A DNA stretch of 64,000 nucleotides from Epilithonimonas zeae (GTDB lineage Bacteria; Bacteroidota; Bacteroidia; Flavobacteriales; Weeksellaceae): contig NZ_CP075338.1 of assembly GCF_023278365.1 (NCBI RefSeq), forward strand, positions 2,294,001 through 2,358,000, read 5' to 3'. A program made the translations under genes and the position numbers. Under the pieces are notes generated by a model. That model did not search any database. It was not told where the DNA came from and saw only the letters and a program-made list of their open reading frames with translations. Below, piece after piece: positions 52,197 to 60,244 of the stretch (its first letter is position 1; each line of letters opens with the position of its first letter).

Positions 52197-52230
52197 TTTT
52201 GATTATCAATTGTTAATTTTTAACTATTGT

Positions 52231-53925
52231 CTATGCTTCACAAGCAGAGCAAGTCACAAAGTTGACCATCAATTCTTTGGAAACTGAAGAACTTCTTTGG
52301 TAATACAATGTTTTAACTCCTTTTTTCCAAGCTTCTATCATTACATAGTTAACATCTTTAACTGGCATTGTAGAAGGAATCTGCAAGTTAAGAGACTGAG
52401 CTTGGTCAATGTATTGTTGTCTTTGAGCAGCCTGAGAAACAATCTCCATTGGAGAAATTTCTCTGAACGTTTTGAATACTGCTTTCTCATCATCTGTCAA
52501 ACCTTCAAGGTGCTGAACAGAACCGTGATTCAACATAATTGTCCTCCAAGTTTCTTCGTTGTCAAGACCTTTTTCATCTAACAATTTAGCCAAATATTTG
52601 TTCTTACGCATAAAGTTTCCTTTTGCCAAACCAGCTTTATAATAGTTAGAAGCGAAAGGCTCAATTCCAGGAGAAGTTTGTCCCAAAATTGCAGAACTAG
52701 AAGTTGTTGGCGCAATTGCCATCGTCGTCGTATTTCTTAGTCCGTAACCTTTCAACATATCTGGTTCTCCGTAGATATTAGCTAATTCTTTAGAAGCAAT
52801 TTCAGACTGTTCTTTGATATGACGGAACGCTCTTGCATTAAACTGTGTCGCTTGGAAACTCTCAAAAGGAATCATATTTTTCTGCAAATATGAATGATAT
52901 CCTAAAACTCCCAATCCAAGTGCTCTGTGACGCATTGCAAAATTTCTAGCAGAAGTTAAATAATAATTCCCTTCTGTTTTTTCAATGAATTCTGACAAAA
53001 CAGCGTCTAGGAAATAGATTGCTAATTTCACAGCATTTGTATCTTTCCACTCATCATACAATTCAAGGTTCATTGAAGATAGACAGCAAATGAAAGATTC
53101 GTTAGCCGTTGAAGGTAACATAATCTCTGAACAAAGATTACTTGCATTTACCATCAATCCTGCATCTTTATATACCTGAGGTTTGTTTCTGTTCACGTTA
53201 TCTGTGAAGAAAATATAAGGAAGTCCTTTTTGCTGACGGCTTTCTAAGACTCTAGCCCAGATTTTTCTCTTCTCAACATCGCCATCGATCATATCCTGCA
53301 TCCAGTAATCCGGAACGCAAACTCCTGTGAACAAATTCTGGATTGGACTTCCGATGTCTTTGATACTCAAGAATTCTTCAATATCACCGTGGTCGATATC
53401 AAGATACGCTGCAAAAGCGCCCCTTCTTACTCCACCTTGAGAAACCACATCCATCGCTGTATCATACAATTTCATAAAAGAAACTGCTCCTGAAGATTTC
53501 CCGTTGTCTGTCACTGCCGTTCCTCTATTTCTCAATTCCCCGAAATATCCGGAAGTTCCACCTCCGATTTTCGTCTGCATAATCACTTCACCTAATTTGT
53601 GAGTAATCCCTTCGATATTATCAGGAATATGAACGTTGAAACAAGATATCGGCAAACCACGCTGTGTTCCCATATTAGCCCAAACCGGTGAAGAAAAACT
53701 AATCCAACCTTTCACAATCATCTCTTTGAAAGCCGGTTGCAACTCCGGTTTATAAAGACGTTTTGCCGCTGCAGTTGTAATCCTGTCGATTGCTCCTTCT
53801 ACAGTTTCCCCTTTCAAAAGGTAGCCTCTGTTAAGCATTTGCTCAGACTCTTCATTGAGCCACCAGATATCTATATTTTCGTCCATCATAACTTTATAAT
53901 TTTGCTTGCTAATTTTCTTTTTCAA
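52231..53925 (-). CDS. nrdA: ribonucleoside-diphosphate reductase, alpha subunit
   Basis: The 564-residue large subunit of class I ribonucleotide reductase, which makes deoxyribonucleotides. Active-site cysteines are in GLPISCFNVHI and FICCLSSMNL, and the NLCSE (Asn-Cys-Glu) motif is in VNASNLCSEIMLP. The C-terminal tail ends in FVTCSACEA, the Cys pair that is re-reduced by thioredoxin or glutaredoxin. The protein starts about at the ten-stranded barrel and has no N-terminal ATP-cone, so it is much shorter than E. coli NrdA; this shorter form occurs in flavobacteria. It is nine bases downstream of a small unknown gene. Confidence 0.93.
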   Translation of the reverse strand: MKKKISKQNYKVMMDENIDIWWLNEESEQMLNRGYLLKGETVEGAIDRITTAAAKRLYKPELQPAFKEMIVKGWISFSSPVWANMGTQRGLPISCFNVHIPDNIEGITHKLGEVIMQTKIGGGTSGYFGELRNRGTAVTDNGKSSGAVSFMKLYDTAMDVVSQGGVRRGAFAAYLDIDHGDIEEFLSIKDIGSPIQNLFTGVCVPDYWMQDMIDGDVEKRKIWARVLESRQQKGLPYIFFTDNVNRNKPQVYKDAGLMVNASNLCSEIMLPSTANESFICCLSSMNLELYDEWKDTNAVKLAIYFLDAVLSEFIEKTEGNYYLTSARNFAMRHRALGLGVLGYHSYLQKNMIPFESFQATQFNARAFRHIKEQSEIASKELANIYGEPDMLKGYGLRNTTTMAIAPTTSSSAILGQTSPGIEPFASNYYKAGLAKGNFMRKNKYLAKLLDEKGLDNEETWRTIMLNHGSVQHLEGLTDDEKAVFKTFREISPMEIVSQAAQRQQYIDQAQSLNLQIPSTMPVKDVNYVMIEAWKKGVKTLYYQRSSSVSKELMVNFVTCSACEA

Positions 53926-53934
53926 TTTACTTAA

Positions 53935-54183
53935 TTAGTTCAAGAGTATTTTCTTACTCCGTTCTAATTCTCCAACTTTTACTTTGTTGATATGTGTGAA
54001 AGTTACATTTTCATTAATTTCTTCAAACTGCCTTGCTTTTTTGATGCAATAGTCAATTTTGTAGGCTACAGATATACACACTCTATGTCCATTTGTCAAA
54101 CCCATTCCCATATAAATGTATTCTCCTAATTGGAAATCGTCTGACTGGCTATGTTCAATTTCTGAAATAATGTCTGAGTTCAT
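53935..54183 (-). CDS. small unknown protein between nrdB and nrdA
   Basis: An 82-residue acidic-basic protein (SEIEHSQSDDFQLGEYIYMGMGLTNGHRVCISVAYKIDYCIKKARQFEEI) with no known motif. It starts 344 bases after nrdB ends and stops nine bases before nrdA, in the same orientation, which suggests co-transcription with nrdA. It has no signal or membrane segment. Its conserved-looking mixed helix/strand pattern and tight spacing to nrdA make it probably real; a role in nucleotide reduction is only a guess. Confidence 0.55.
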   Translation of the reverse strand: MNSDIISEIEHSQSDDFQLGEYIYMGMGLTNGHRVCISVAYKIDYCIKKARQFEEINENVTFTHINKVKVGELERSKKILLN

Positions 54184-54408
54184 ATTGATTTAAATTTAGT
54201 TGTTGGCTAAAATTTAAATAAAACCAAAGCGACTCAGACTAATATTTGGCTTTATCACATAAAAAAGAAAACTCCAAGAATTTGTAAACTATTTCTTAAA
54301 ATTTTCTTTCTATAATTAAAGTGATTGCTCACTTTGACCTTCGTTCTGTTGTCATTTTAGAAAGCTAGATTTTCTAATGGATGACAAAATTGTTTCCTCT
54401 ACCAATGT

Positions 54409-54468
54409 GCGCCCCGGCTTATTTCTAATCGTATATTATTGGGAGCGGAAGGCGGATAAAGACGCCCA
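54409..54468. repeat. GC-rich intergenic repeat fragment (copy D)
   Basis: GCGCCCCGGCTT ... GAGCGGAAGGCGGATAAAGACGCCCA resembles the inside of the copy near 10068-10178 (GGCGGATAAAGCTGCCCC). It lies in the 344-base gap between nrdB and the small gene upstream of nrdA. Apart from this fragment I see no gene in that gap. Confidence 0.5.
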
Positions 54469-54527
54469 AATCTAAACTTACTCTGTCAAAAATTCTTTGA
54501 ATTTTCGGCACCCTTCAAGGAGGGAAT

Positions 54528-55502
54528 TTAGAATAAATCGTTTGCTGTAATACTCTTATCGTGTTTTGTATAATCTACCGGACGTTTTGCGAAGAAATCA
54601 TCCATAGAATTGGCAAAAACTTCTTCTTCGAACCAAATCATCGGTTTGTAATCTTCCGGCGTTACGTTGTATCTGGTTTTCATCCCGATTTTCTTCAAAG
54701 AGTCATCAACTCTGTATTTCATAAAATCTAGAAGATTCTTTTTAGAGAATTTGTCCAATTCACCTAATTCAAAAATCCAATCCAAAATATGACCTTCCAT
54801 TTCAATTGATTCATCTACCAAATCATAAATCGCTTCGATATCGCTTTCTGTCAAAAGGTCTGGTTGTTCTTCACGGATTTTATTAATCAAATAAATTCCT
54901 CCGTTGGCGTGGATTTGCTCATCTACAGATGTCCAAGCGATGATGTTGGAAACGTTTTTCATATAACCTTTGAATCTCGTAAACGACAAAATAATCGCAA
55001 ACTGACTGAAAAGTGAAACGTTCTCCACCAAAATACTGAACAACAACAGAGCCGACATATAGGCTTTTGGATCATTAGAATTAGCGTGTTGTAGCGCTTT
55101 TCCAAGATATTCGATTCTGTTTTTTACTGCTGGTACTTTAACAACGTCCAAGAACTCATCATTATATCCCAAAACTTCCAACAATCTGGAGTATGCTTCG
55201 GAATGACGGAACTCGCACTCTGCGAAAGTTGCGCCCAAACCGTTCAATTCCGGTTTTGGAAGATGCTGATAAAGATTTCCCCAAAACGTTTTCACGTTTA
55301 CTTCGATTTGCGCAATTGCCAACAAAGCGTTCTTAACTGCATTTTTTTCGTGAGGTTCCAACTGAGAGTGAAAATCCTGAACATCTGCTGTAAAATCTAC
55401 TTCTGAGTGCACCCAGAAAGATTTGTTGATGGCTTCTACAAATTGTAGAACTTCCGGATACTCAAAAGGTTTATAGCTTACTCTCTTATCAAAAATTCCC
55501 AT
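54528..55502 (-). CDS. nrdB: ribonucleoside-diphosphate reductase, beta subunit
   Basis: The 324-residue small subunit that holds the diiron/radical cofactor. Metal ligands and the radical tyrosine are seen in AECEFRHSEAYSRLL, where Glu, His and Tyr stand at the spacing of Glu115-His118-Tyr122 of E. coli NrdB, with the later motif SVDEQIHANGGIYLI for the second Glu-His group. The first ligand position, usually Asp, appears to be Glu in AIAQIEVNVKTFW. No ATP-cone is fused at either end, unlike some flavobacterial NrdB proteins. It is transcribed from about 110 bases upstream. Confidence 0.93.
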   Translation of the reverse strand: MGIFDKRVSYKPFEYPEVLQFVEAINKSFWVHSEVDFTADVQDFHSQLEPHEKNAVKNALLAIAQIEVNVKTFWGNLYQHLPKPELNGLGATFAECEFRHSEAYSRLLEVLGYNDEFLDVVKVPAVKNRIEYLGKALQHANSNDPKAYMSALLLFSILVENVSLFSQFAIILSFTRFKGYMKNVSNIIAWTSVDEQIHANGGIYLINKIREEQPDLLTESDIEAIYDLVDESIEMEGHILDWIFELGELDKFSKKNLLDFMKYRVDDSLKKIGMKTRYNVTPEDYKPMIWFEEEVFANSMDDFFAKRPVDYTKHDKSITANDLF

Positions 55503-55882
55503 TATCAGCAGTTTATCAATTATTAAATTTTATTTTGTGAATTAGAAAAAGGCGTAATCTGTTATTTTTTAGCACATAACGGAATTACATTTTTTCCCCA
55601 AAGCGGTAACACAAAAGTAGAGATTGAAGTCTAAAAATAAAATAGCGGAAGGCGGAAAAAAGGCAAAAAACTGACAATCATCCTTAAAAGTTTTCCACAT
55701 TATGTTAAAAGAGCTATGAATAGGGAATTTGCGAGAAAATACAACTCTCAAAGACTATGAATTCGTTCAAATTAAATTAAACAGCACTACATTTATTCAT
55801 TTAAAATAAATAACTTACAACTAAACAAAATAAATCGACATCCTGAGCCTTATATTAACAAACCGAAAAAAGGTTAAAAATA
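55503..55882. other. nrdB upstream region
   Basis: A 380-base gap without a gene. It contains, on the minus strand, TACTTTTG at 55612-55619, a match to the TAnnTTTG -7 element that would start a leader of about 105 bases for nrdB. The rest is AT-rich with no clear repeat or hairpin. The ORF at 55569-55751 has no features and is not considered real. Confidence 0.4.
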
Positions 55883-56719
55883 TTAACCTTCGGAAACTTT
55901 CTTGGAAAAATTATGAGTCTTGAGATATTCTGCGAAAACCTCTTTGAGACTAAACTCTATTGCAGCTTTGTTAAAATTGTTTCTATAATTTTTGGAAAGG
56001 CCTTTTTGTTCATCGGCATAAGCGAGGAAGATATCGAAATCATATTCGTCCAGTCCGTACTTTGTATAATATTCTAAATCTATCGCCGCTTTCACGCGTT
56101 TGTAAAACTCCTGCTTTTCGGCATAGTTGGCGGTTGTTCTGGAAGATTCTCCTTTTTTGGTCACCAAGCCAGCAACTGCGCCTAAGAGGCCGCCACCTCC
56201 AGAACCGATGGAAAACAAATTCATTTGTCCTTCGCCTGGATTTCTCGGTGCAAAAGCCGATGGTATTTTGGCTGTTGGGGAAACTTCGTTCATTGGCGTT
56301 CGCATATAGTTATTCATTGCCATATTAAGTATGGTGACTTTTGCCGGAGGATTGAGTCTTGCAATGTCTTTTTTGAGAATTCCGGTTGGTTTGAATGCTA
56401 AGGTTACTTCTTCTATTTCTATAGGAATTGTTACAAGCCGAACTTCAAGACTTTTTGAAAAACTTTCTGATGTTAATGTTATTACTTTTCTTTCGTAACC
56501 TTGTCTTACAATCCTGAGTTCATCGGTAGGTTTTGCTGCGATGGCAAAGTTTCCCATTTTGTCTGAAGCTACAATTTGATCTGTACGAAGGTTATAAATA
56601 CTTGCGAAAGGTAATTTGTCGCCACTTTCGTTGGAGATATTTCCGAGAATATAATCTGACTGTGAGAAAATCTTTATCGAGCAAAGAAGAATAAGGAGTG
56701 AAAGTAATTTTATTTTCAT
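55883..56719 (-). CDS. secreted CarboxypepD-reg-like domain protein
   Basis: A 278-residue exported protein (MKIKLLSLLILLCSIKIFSQ signal) with a carboxypeptidase-regulatory-like beta domain at about residues 22-100 (YILGNISNESGDKLPFASIYNLRTD), followed by a conserved Bacteroidota region containing a Gly-rich segment (GSGGGGLLGAVAGLVTKKG) and a charged C-terminal helix. No TonB plug or barrel follows. It is monocistronic, function unknown, and preceded by repeat-derived intergenic DNA. The two plus-strand ORFs over it are shadows. Confidence 0.78.
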   Translation of the reverse strand: MKIKLLSLLILLCSIKIFSQSDYILGNISNESGDKLPFASIYNLRTDQIVASDKMGNFAIAAKPTDELRIVRQGYERKVITLTSESFSKSLEVRLVTIPIEIEEVTLAFKPTGILKKDIARLNPPAKVTILNMAMNNYMRTPMNEVSPTAKIPSAFAPRNPGEGQMNLFSIGSGGGGLLGAVAGLVTKKGESSRTTANYAEKQEFYKRVKAAIDLEYYTKYGLDEYDFDIFLAYADEQKGLSKNYRNNFNKAAIEFSLKEVFAEYLKTHNFSKKVSEG

Positions 56720-56871
56720 AGCCTGAAGTTTTTGACAAAATTAGTTCTATTGCGCTTTGATAGCACAACAGAGGATTTTCTGGATGAATAGTTTAACCGA
56801 CTTTAACCTGTTTTGTGATTTTTTTAGAGTTTGGGGTTTTGGATTTTGTTAAATTAATTTGGATTTTTTTG

Positions 56872-56990
56872 AACGCAAAGTGCGCAAAGATTTTTATCCC
56901 TATTGAAAAATAATTTTTAAGGCTCGTAAAGACGCTTCTCTGAGGAGGATTTTGGAAATTTCTCGCAGATTTATTTGATTTTGCAGATTT
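56872..56990. repeat. two dispersed-repeat fragments upstream of ssrA
   Basis: The stretch begins with AACGCAAAGTGCGCAAAG (56872-56889) and AAGGCTCGTAAAGACG, related to the copy at 50088-50152, and continues into TTTCTCGCAGATTTATT and TTTTGCAGATTT at about 56960-56990, a half copy of the TCTCGCAGATT element. It has no gene. Confidence 0.55.
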
Positions 56991-57050
56991 CATTTTGAGC
57001 TATATTGCTTTGATGGGGAAATCTCTAACTGTTGACAAGTTTTTGTTTTT

Positions 57051-57193
57051 GCGCAGCGCGTAAGGGATGGTAGTGGAAATCCTTTTTTGCTTGGAGTTCG
57101 AGAACCTCAGCCTGACAAATGGTGATGCAAAAAAGATTGTAGCGGACAGCCCGACCCGAGCGGTAGCCCAAGCGTTGGCGAGGGATATGCCCA
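57051..57193 (+). repeat. modular GC-rich intergenic repeat (copy E)
   Basis: It starts with GCGCAGCGCGTAAGGGATGG and GTAGTGGAAATCCTTTTTT, then a TTCGAGAACCTCAGCCTG word also found at 1547-1563, then TGTAGCGGACAGCCCGACCC, GAGCGGTAGCCCAAGCGTTG and GCGAGGGATATGCCC. The order of modules matches the minus strand of 10875-11013, with a different middle. It fills part of the 561-base gap before ssrA; the gap otherwise holds only the repeat fragments at 56872-56990 and the ssrA promoter. Confidence 0.7.
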
Positions 57194-57230
57194 AATAATA
57201 ATGAATGATGATTTATAAATGATGAGTGAT

Positions 57231-57261
57231 TTTGTTTGCCTGTTTTTTTTGTGTAAATTTG
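57231..57261 (+). promoter_or_regulatory. ssrA promoter
   Basis: TTTG (57231-57234) and TAAATTTG (57254-57261) are separated by 19 bases, matching the Bacteroidota -33 TTG / -7 TAnnTTTG promoter. The mature tmRNA starts 20 bases downstream of the -7 element. Confidence 0.65.
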
Positions 57262-57280
57262 TTGTCTTATCTTAAAAATT

Positions 57281-57677
57281 GGGGTTGACTGGTTTCGACA
57301 GCAAGACCAATGGGTAAGTAAGCATGCAGAGAACCGTAGCGCGATCTCTTAAATCCCTTGCTACAACATTTTAACTGGCAACGAAGAGTTCGCTCTTGCA
57401 GCTTAATAATCGAAGTTTAGTAGATTCAAGCGTTTCCCGAAGATAGTAAGGAAGCAAGATGTCTCACCAATGTTCTGTTCTGCGACGTTGGATTCTGGGA
57501 TATAGGAATGCGGAAATAAGGTCTTGGAAGCTTCGGTCAAGATTCGAAAATTTTAGAAGCTAAGGTTTAGGTTGGGTGTTTGCTCTCTGCTTAAGCTCGA
57601 AAACTAATAGCAAAATAAGCATGTAGAAAGCTTGCGTATTGCTTGTTTGGACGAGGGTTCGAATCCCTCCAACTCCA
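57281..57677 (+). ncRNA. ssrA: transfer-messenger RNA (tmRNA)
   Basis: The RNA rescues stalled ribosomes by acting first as tRNA-Ala and then as a template. The acceptor stem is formed by GGGGTTG (57281-57287) and CAACTCC (57670-57676) with A57677 as discriminator; CCA is not encoded exactly (CTA follows). The T arm GGTTCGAATCC lies just before the 3' acceptor strand, and GACTGGTTTCGACA follows the 5' end, as in other tmRNAs. The tag reading frame is GGC AAC GAA GAG TTC GCT CTT GCA GCT TAA TAA (57377-57409), giving GNEEFALAA after the tRNA-borne Ala. Alternating stem segments between them fit the pseudoknots. Confidence 0.95.
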
Positions 57678-57685
57678 CTAAAAAA

Positions 57686-57709
57686 AACACTCTTCCAATG
57701 AAGAGTGTT
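57686..57709. terminator. ssrA terminator (bidirectional)
   Basis: AACACTCTTC / GAAGAGTGTT, a perfect 10-base stem with a four-base loop, has T-runs on both strands. It ends ssrA and lies just past the stop of the convergent AraC gene. Confidence 0.85.
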
Positions 57710-57712
57710 TTT

Positions 57713-58603
57713 TTATGATATCGATTCTTGATAATTTTCGTTTGACTGATCTTTCAATTGCTCTATAAAATAAGATGGCGTAACGCCCGTTTCTCTTTTG
57801 AAAGCAATCACAAAAACCTGCGGCGATGCATAACCGCATTCTTCGGCGAGATAAGTGATTTTATATTCTCTGTAAACTGGATTCTCGTACAATTGTCTAG
57901 TGATATACTCTATCCTAAGTCCGTTGATATAATTATTGAAACTTTTATTTCTATGAACCTTTATAACCTCCGATAAATATTTTGTATTGGTATTCAAATG
58001 ATTAGAAAGCCAAGTCAGATTGATATCCTTTTTTAAATATTTATCAGAATTCTCGAACTTGATTATCTTTTTTAGAATTGCATTAAAAGTCTCATCTGCA
58101 ATATTACTGGATTGTTCTTTTGGAATATTCTCATCCTGAGTATCTGATAAATCCAGCATTTCAGTTTTTTGTTGAATCTGAATTTTATCTAAAAGTCCTT
58201 TGTATTTTGCACGTAATAAAGAATTACTTCTTTTACGATAAATAAAAAATAAAATTAACGCCAACGCAAAAACTCCTATTGCAGTGTAAATTAATTTTGT
58301 GATTGCCTTTTTTGAATTCGTATCATTATCTTTTATAATCTGCTGAGTCGGAATTTGGACAGCTGCTTTTTTTACACTGATATTACCCAATTCACTTTTA
58401 TAATTAATGAGGGAAAAAGTCTTATATATTAACTTAATGCAATCTCTATTTTCTGGACTTGAACTTTGGGCTTTGGTTGTAAAAAATGAAAGAAAAACAA
58501 AGAAGAAAAAGAGAGAAAATTTGAGTCCTAATTTTGGTTGGTGAAGCTGTCTTGTCCAAGAAAAAATTTTAGATTTCATAGGGAAAAGAAGACGCAGACT
58601 CAT
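57713..58603 (-). CDS. membrane-anchored AraC family regulator with short sensor part
   Basis: A 296-residue protein with an N-terminal hydrophobic segment at about 27-46 (LKFSLFFFFVFLSFFTTKAQ) that looks like a signal peptide, a short periplasmic part, a second membrane helix at about 104-122 (LIYTAIGVFALALILFFIYR) and a C-terminal AraC DNA-binding domain (LTWLSNHLNTNTKYLSEVIKVHRNKSFNNYIN; ITYLAEECGYASPQVFVIAFKRETGVTPSYF). Many flavobacterial relatives have a long TPR sensor before the second helix; here only about 55 residues remain, so the sensor is reduced. A start at 58579 is also possible. It is a DNA-binding regulator of unknown target. Confidence 0.82.
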   Translation of the reverse strand: MSLRLLFPMKSKIFSWTRQLHQPKLGLKFSLFFFFVFLSFFTTKAQSSSPENRDCIKLIYKTFSLINYKSELGNISVKKAAVQIPTQQIIKDNDTNSKKAITKLIYTAIGVFALALILFFIYRKRSNSLLRAKYKGLLDKIQIQQKTEMLDLSDTQDENIPKEQSSNIADETFNAILKKIIKFENSDKYLKKDINLTWLSNHLNTNTKYLSEVIKVHRNKSFNNYINGLRIEYITRQLYENPVYREYKITYLAEECGYASPQVFVIAFKRETGVTPSYFIEQLKDQSNENYQESIS

Positions 58604-59003
58604 AGATAATTTCTTTAATTATATTTTTGTTGTGCAGTGTTAGCACTGATTTGTTTCTCAAAAATATAATTCTGAATTTCCTTACGCGAAAAAAGTATAG
58701 AATTTTTTCTGATATAATTCTACACTAAAATTCAATAAAAATCTGATTTACAATATTCCTAATTTGTAAAATAACATTTTTCAGTTCATAAAAAACAAGC
58801 CAAAATAAGTACTCTTTTTCGGCATTCATTCTATATCAATCTTGTATTTCAGAAGAAGATATTGTATTGATAAATTAATTCTCCAAATTGTATTTGCTGT
58901 TTTTATCTTTAAAGAATAGGTCTAAAAGATTAAAGCACTATTGGCAAGCAAAAACTCCATTGTAATCAATGGAGTTTTTGTTTTTAAATGGATATATCTT
59001 GTC
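58604..59003. other. 400-base gap upstream of the AraC-type gene
   Basis: AT-rich sequence that must hold the promoter of the minus-strand regulator. The only clear element is the hairpin at 58951-58978. I see no ORF, repeat from the families noted elsewhere, or RNA gene in it. Confidence 0.4.
58951..58978 (-). terminator. terminator of the outer-membrane protein gene
   Basis: AAAACTCCATTG / CAATGGAGTTTT is a perfect 12-base stem with a four-base loop, 26 bases past the stop at 59004. It is flanked by T on both sides. Confidence 0.82.
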
Positions 59004-60233
59004 TTAATTAATATATCTTTTCGTAAACCATTTGTCCAGAAAATCTATACTAAGATTTAAACTATGATAATTCTCTTTTATGGCTGCATTAGTAAAAGCA
59101 CCTCTCTTTCCATAGCCATATCCTACATTCAAAATGATTTTGTTCATCGGAATTCCTAATCCAACCGTTGCTTCCATTTTATTGATTTCACGGTTATTAA
59201 CTTTAAAATATCCTGTGTCGTAATTGAGTCCAACTCGATAGATTAAATTCTCTGAAAGAATCTGACTGTTTTTTCTTTGCGGAAGAAGCTCAAAGCCTAA
59301 ACCATAGACTTGCTGCCTGTAGTACTTTTCGTTTGTAACTGTGTTTTTAACTTCATTCCAATTACTCTGCGTAAAATCAAAACTAAATCGATATCTGTCG
59401 TTTTTCAAAATACTTACTCCAACTCCCATTTCCAAAGGAAGTGTAGAATCTTTTGAAGTTAACTTTGTTGTAGTGCTATTGTTATAATCTCTGTTTTCTG
59501 TATAAATAGCTTCTCCTTTTGCATTTAAATTACTTTTGAAATTAACAACTGCGCCTAATGTCAATTGAAGTCTTTCTTGTTGGAAATATTTATTGAATTG
59601 AGTTCCCAAACTATAACTAAAGCCAGTATATCTTATATTCCTGCTAATTTCGAGTTCAGAATTGGTAGTAATGATTTCTTTACGGATAATAGTCCCGAAG
59701 TTATTTTTAACTTTTCCTCCAATACTCCAATTTTCATCAATCTTATAACCTAAAGTAACACCGAGATTGGTAATTCCGCCACTTCCTTCATAAGTAATGG
59801 GATAAGTATCAGAAGTTCCTTCTACTGGGATTGTAGAAACAAATTTATATTCTGTAGAAGTAAAAGGCTGGACACTTGCTCCTAAAGAAAATCTATTGCT
59901 AATTCTCATAGCCAAACCAAGATTGGTAAAATTGCCGTTAATCCTTCTGTCTTTTCCTTGATTGCTGGAAATCGTATTACTTTTCAGTAAACCGCTGACA
60001 TCAAAAATCACATTCTGCATCCCTATTGTTGTAATAGATGCCGGATTTTTTGAATTAATATAATCTGGTGATTCTAAAGCAATACCTGTATTTCCTAAAG
60101 CAATATTCCTTGCATTATCAACATTATTCATAGTTCCAATGCCGAAATAAGAATAGGGAGAAGATTCTTGTGCCAATGCTTTTTGCATAACAATAATTGC
60201 AAGAAACATCAATATTTTAATATTCTGATTCAT
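59004..60233 (-). CDS. outer-membrane beta-barrel protein, FadL/OMPP1-like
   Basis: A 409-residue exported protein (MNQNIKILMFLAIIVMQKALAQ) with an N-terminal motif SPYSYFGIGTMNNVDNARNIALGNTGIALESPDYINSKNPAS, typical of flavobacterial FadL/OMPP1-like proteins. It has alternating beta strands over the rest (NRFSLGASVQPFTSTEYKF; GGITNLGVTLGYKIDENWSIGGKV; IILNVGYGYGKRG). It is the second gene of a minus-strand pair with DUF4270, 11 bases apart. It may transport hydrophobic compounds or just sit in the outer membrane; no direct evidence. Confidence 0.8.
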   Translation of the reverse strand: MNQNIKILMFLAIIVMQKALAQESSPYSYFGIGTMNNVDNARNIALGNTGIALESPDYINSKNPASITTIGMQNVIFDVSGLLKSNTISSNQGKDRRINGNFTNLGLAMRISNRFSLGASVQPFTSTEYKFVSTIPVEGTSDTYPITYEGSGGITNLGVTLGYKIDENWSIGGKVKNNFGTIIRKEIITTNSELEISRNIRYTGFSYSLGTQFNKYFQQERLQLTLGAVVNFKSNLNAKGEAIYTENRDYNNSTTTKLTSKDSTLPLEMGVGVSILKNDRYRFSFDFTQSNWNEVKNTVTNEKYYRQQVYGLGFELLPQRKNSQILSENLIYRVGLNYDTGYFKVNNREINKMEATVGLGIPMNKIILNVGYGYGKRGAFTNAAIKENYHSLNLSIDFLDKWFTKRYIN

Positions 60234-60244
60234 AAAATTCTGAA

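Noticed and set aside
55690-55705. TTTTCCACATTATGTT resembling a DnaA box
   Set aside because: One mismatch to the box and isolated, with no cluster and no dnaA or dnaN nearby, so no origin is claimed.
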